This document shows, piece by piece, positions 4,479 through 7,083 of a DNA stretch of 7,083 bases (the stretch's first letter is position 1; the number at the start of each line of letters is the position of its first letter). Source of the DNA: Oscillospiraceae bacterium. Lineage in GTDB: Bacteria > Bacillota_A > Clostridia > Saccharofermentanales > Saccharofermentanaceae. The notes below the pieces were generated by a model. It was not told the origin of the DNA and made no database searches. It worked only from the letters and a program-made list of their open reading frames with translations. The stretch spans positions 1-7,083 of the forward strand of contig CADCPU010000044.1 of assembly GCA_902803365.1 (NCBI GenBank), read 5' to 3'. Made by a program: the position numbers and the translations under genes.

Positions 4479-6104
4479 ATGAATCAACTTATCACATTTA
4501 CAAAACTTGAACATATCGATCTGTTCGGCCTGAACGTATGGCGTCATACAAAAGAGCCGTCAGAGAAGAAGAGACGTTCGTTCCTTCTGGGGACGTATGT
4601 TTTCCTTGCGGTGATCTTCACAGGCTATTTGGGAGGATCGGCTTACGCGATGGCGATGATGGGACTTGAGGACAAGATCCCGATGGTCTGGTCTTTCTTG
4701 ATAAGCGTCCTGACCGTGGCGCTCGGGATGTATAAGGCCGGCTCGCTATTGTATCGCGAGAAGGACCTTGACCTTCTGGCATCGCTGCCGGTCAAGCCGT
4801 TTTCGATAGTTGCCGCGAGGCTCATCCGCTTCTATGTCGGAAATCTCGTCATCGCACTTCTCGGAATGCTTCCGACGTTTGTCATCAGCGGGATCATGGG
4901 CGGATTCGGCGCGGGATTTTATATCAACATGATCCTCGCGATCCTGATCGTTCCGCTCCTGCCGACTGCGATCGCCTCATGGTTCGGCATCGCGACCTCC
5001 GCGATAGTAGCCAGGAACCGTCACAAGGTCCTGACCGAGACGATCCTCGTTCTGATCGTAACTGTCGCATCGCTGCTCCTTCCGATGATCCTTACGGGAG
5101 GAAAGATCACGACAACGAATATGAACCTCAATGCCGATGCGTCTTCCGAAGTAGCGATGAGGGAGTTTGGCGTGCAGATCTCGAAGGCTTTTGAAGAGCT
5201 CGAAAACAACGCGCCGTTCATTAAGACCTGGGGAGCCATGTTCCTTGGAAATAACATCACGGGACTTATCATCTACGGCCTGATCTCAATATCGGCACTT
5301 ATAGTCACCGCGCTCATAATCGGACGCAATTTCTTCGGTATAACGGCGATGCTCTATTCGACATCCGGTCACCGCGAGTTCAGGCTTGAGCAGATGCAGA
5401 GGAGCAGCGTGATGAAGGCGCTCGTTACCAAGGAAGCCAAGAGGTATTTTGCGAGCGGTATCTATGTGTCGAATACGATAGTCGGACCTGTGATGGGAGT
5501 CGTTTTCGCGATCTCATTGGCGTTCTTTGACATGAACAAACTGCTCGACGGCGCTGATCTGTCGGGTATGCCGTTCGAGCTGAACTTGAATGCCAGCATA
5601 CCGTTTGTTGTAGCGATGACTTTCTCGCTCACGACGATCGCGGCATCGTCGATATCGATGGAGGGCAAGAACCGCTGGATCCTCCAGAGCCTTCCGGTCG
5701 CAGGCGAGGACCTGATGAAGGCCAAGCTGCTGTTTAACCTGATCTTTGTCGCGCCGTTTTACGCGCTCGCGGAACTCATCATGCTCTTTACGGTGCGCGC
5801 CGGTCTTATGGAGCGCATCTGGATCATCCTGATCCCGGCAGTCTTTGCGGTGTTTGCGATCTGCTTCGGACTTTTCTGCAACATCAAGTTTCCGAACTTT
5901 ACCTGGGAGACAGAGGTCCAGGTCGTTAAACAAAGTGCGGCAGTCGGTATATCTATGATCGGCGCGCTCGTGCCTGCAGTCGCGGCAGCTGGTCTCATGA
6001 TCGTCCCGAGCGAATTTGCGGATCTGGCGACGCTCGGTGTAGTTGTGTTGATAAGCGGTATCACGGCCCTTTTGTACAGGAAGGTTATCAAGTCGGCGCT
6101 CTGA
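4479..6104 (+). CDS. ABC-2 type permease, two-half exporter membrane subunit
   Basis: This 541-residue polytopic membrane protein has roughly ten to twelve hydrophobic segments, including about 36-60, 69-90, 112-138, 146-176, 187-205, 258-281, 330-350 and several after 370. A cytosolic loop motif, DLDLLASLPV at 96-105, recurs in the second half as WILQSLPV with its core at 404-407. Each is followed by a membrane segment, so the protein appears to be two related halves, and a single copy or a dimer could form the complete channel. It is the membrane partner of the upstream ATPase. The ribosome site GGGGAGGG at 4465-4472 is 6 bases before ATG. The long loop after residue 205 (GGKITTTNMNLNADASSEVA) is hydrophilic and may face the outside. 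Likely an exporter of peptide, lipid or antibiotic type; the cargo cannot be told. Confidence 0.88.
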   Translation: MNQLITFTKLEHIDLFGLNVWRHTKEPSEKKRRSFLLGTYVFLAVIFTGYLGGSAYAMAMMGLEDKIPMVWSFLISVLTVALGMYKAGSLLYREKDLDLLASLPVKPFSIVAARLIRFYVGNLVIALLGMLPTFVISGIMGGFGAGFYINMILAILIVPLLPTAIASWFGIATSAIVARNRHKVLTETILVLIVTVASLLLPMILTGGKITTTNMNLNADASSEVAMREFGVQISKAFEELENNAPFIKTWGAMFLGNNITGLIIYGLISISALIVTALIIGRNFFGITAMLYSTSGHREFRLEQMQRSSVMKALVTKEAKRYFASGIYVSNTIVGPVMGVVFAISLAFFDMNKLLDGADLSGMPFELNLNASIPFVVAMTFSLTTIAASSISMEGKNRWILQSLPVAGEDLMKAKLLFNLIFVAPFYALAELIMLFTVRAGLMERIWIILIPAVFAVFAICFGLFCNIKFPNFTWETEVQVVKQSAAVGISMIGALVPAVAAAGLMIVPSEFADLATLGVVVLISGITALLYRKVIKSAL

Positions 6105-6106
6105 TG

Positions 6107-6115
6107 TGGTATAGT
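6107..6115 (+). promoter_or_regulatory. Extended -10 promoter of tcdA
   Basis: TGGTATAGT, a TGn-extended -10 with one mismatch to TATAAT, starts 3 bases after the permease stop. No good -35 is seen in the permease coding end. tcdA may also be read through from the ABC operon, because no T-tract terminator separates them. Confidence 0.45.
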
Positions 6116-6125
6116 TCTTTTGGAA

Positions 6126-6142
6126 GCGCGGTGCGGCCGCGC
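6126..6142. other. GC-rich hairpin in the tcdA leader
   Basis: GCGCGG (6126-6131) and CCGCGC (6137-6142) form a six-pair all-GC stem around TGCGG. There is no T-tract on either side, so it is not a standard intrinsic terminator. It lies in the predicted tcdA leader, ending 23 bases before the ATG, and could stabilise the RNA or dampen read-through. Confidence 0.5.
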
Positions 6143-6165
6143 AAATAACTAAATGCAGGTGTGTG

Positions 6166-6918
6166 ATGAACGAGTTTTCGAGAACGGAACTTCTATACGG
6201 TAAAGATGTAATGGATAGGCTGGCGGCTTCGAGGGTCGCCGTGTTCGGAGTCGGCGGAGTGGGCGGCTACGTTGTTGAGGCGCTCGCCAGATCCGGTATC
6301 GGCGCGCTCGACCTGATCGACGACGACAAGGTGTGCCTGAGTAACATCAACCGGCAGATCATCGCGACTCATAAGACGATCGGTCAGTACAAGGTCGATG
6401 CCGCGGCAGATCGCGTCAGGGACATCTCGCCCGAGTGCGTTGTCAGGACCTACAAGACGTTCTACCTGCCTGAGACGCAGGATCAGTTTGATTTCACACA
6501 ATACGACTATATCGTGGACGCGATCGATACTGTCACGGGTAAGCTCACGATCATCGAAAACGCCGATAAGGCAGGCACTCCGGTGATATCCTCCATGGGC
6601 GCGGGCAACAAGCTCGACCCGTCGGCCTTTGAGGTCGAGGACATCTACAAGACGTCCGTCTGTCCGCTCGCCAAGGTCATGCGCCGCGAATGCCGCAAGC
6701 GCGGTATCAAGTCGCTGAAGGTCGTCTATTCCAAGGAAGAACCGATCACACCGCGCGAGGAGGTCGTCGATGAATCATCCGACATCCTGCAGCCGGGTTC
6801 TGAGAGAGGCGGCGCCAAGCGCAGGAGCACACCGGGATCGACTGCGTTCGTTCCATCGGTCGTCGGCCTCATAATAGCAGGTGAGATCATTAACGATCTC
6901 GCGAAAAGCGTTGAGTGA
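6166..6918 (+). CDS. tcdA: tRNA threonylcarbamoyladenosine dehydratase
   Basis: This 250-residue E1-like (ThiF/MoeB superfamily) enzyme in the TcdA/CsdL family uses ATP to cyclise t6A to ct6A at position 37 of tRNAs that read ANN codons. The nucleotide-binding loop is GVGGVGGYVVEALARSGIG at 28-46, the acidic strand end is IDDDKV at 51-56, the adenylation-site Arg is in SNINRQ at 59-64, K76 lies in IGQYK, and DAIDTVTGK at 118-126 is the conserved catalytic-site segment. SSMGAGNKLDP (142-152) and a KTSVCPLAKVMRRECRKRGI-type stretch are characteristic of TcdA rather than ThiF or MoeB. Length is close to the family norm (about 250-270). ATG is preferred over the adjacent GTG at 6163, because the weak AGGT site at 6157-6160 is only 2 bases from the GTG. 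The neighbouring genes do not suggest a pathway link. Confidence 0.92.
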   Translation: MNEFSRTELLYGKDVMDRLAASRVAVFGVGGVGGYVVEALARSGIGALDLIDDDKVCLSNINRQIIATHKTIGQYKVDAAADRVRDISPECVVRTYKTFYLPETQDQFDFTQYDYIVDAIDTVTGKLTIIENADKAGTPVISSMGAGNKLDPSAFEVEDIYKTSVCPLAKVMRRECRKRGIKSLKVVYSKEEPITPREEVVDESSDILQPGSERGGAKRRSTPGSTAFVPSVVGLIIAGEIINDLAKSVE

Positions 6919-6943
6919 TAAATAGGGATAAGGGAGATACAAT

Positions 6944-7083
6944 ATGAAGGGATTGCGTGAAGCAACGGAAGAAGAGGCCAGATACGTTAAAAAGCACATC
7001 ATGGGCAACGAACGCGCTGCGATTGCCATATTCGTGTTTGGTATAATCATCATCCTGACAGGTATCGCGTTCATGATAAAAAC
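6944..7083 (+). CDS. Small membrane protein, 3' end outside window
   Basis: The 46 codons present encode a charged N-terminus (KGLREATEEEARYVKKHIMG, residues 2-21) followed by a hydrophobic segment at about 25-45 that should cross the membrane. AAGGGAG at 6930-6936 is a good ribosome site 7 bases before ATG. It starts 25 bases after the tcdA stop with no terminator between, so it is likely co-transcribed with tcdA. The family cannot be recognised from this fragment, and the full length is not known. Confidence 0.75.
   Translation, partial: MKGLREATEEEARYVKKHIMGNERAAIAIFVFGIIIILTGIAFMIK

Noticed and set aside
6126..6142. Intrinsic terminator after the permease gene.
   Set aside because: The stem is good, but AAATAACT follows instead of a T-tract, and the minus strand also lacks one.

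Overview
The window looks like chromosomal DNA of a low-to-moderate GC Gram-positive bacterium of the class Clostridia (Bacillota). The reasons are strong AGGAGG-type ribosome sites with 6-8 base spacing before most genes, short intergenic gaps, a Bacillota-style ECF promoter, and gene families typical of that group (winged-helix regulator + ABC exporter, TcdA, small membrane zinc-ribbon proteins). The exact genus cannot be fixed from the sequence. No phage, transposase, CRISPR array, tRNA or rRNA is visible.

Left part (1-717, minus strand): an operon of a 48-residue unrecognised small protein and an ECF-type sigma-70 factor whose 3' end lies outside the window. Their ATGAGTGA overlap suggests translational coupling. 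A TGAACC-N16-CGTCTT promoter precedes the pair and fits autoregulation by the ECF sigma factor.

Intergenic 718-1038: an array of six 13-14 bp motifs, consensus TAAGGTRGKAAAAA. They repeat every 41-42 bp, two on the minus strand followed by four on the plus strand, and fill the space between the divergent sigma operon and a methyltransferase gene. This is the most unusual structure in the window and matches no element class I know.

Middle (1039-3018, plus strand): a class I SAM-dependent methyltransferase gene with its own extended -10 promoter. A tandem pair of paralogous membrane proteins follows, each with two membrane segments, a cytosolic winged-helix-like region and a C-terminal four-cysteine zinc ribbon. 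The pair has its own extended -10 promoter and ends at a good intrinsic terminator.

Right-middle (3018-6104, plus strand): a regulatory region with a perfect 15-bp inverted repeat and a TTGACT-N17-TATTAT promoter whose -10 and start site lie inside a perfect 8-bp-arm palindrome. It drives an operon of an ArsR-like winged-helix regulator, an ABC ATPase and a two-half ABC-2 type permease, which is probably an exporter under local transcriptional control.

Right end (6107-7083, plus strand): tcdA, the tRNA threonylcarbamoyladenosine dehydratase, then the start of a small single-pass membrane protein that runs off the window.
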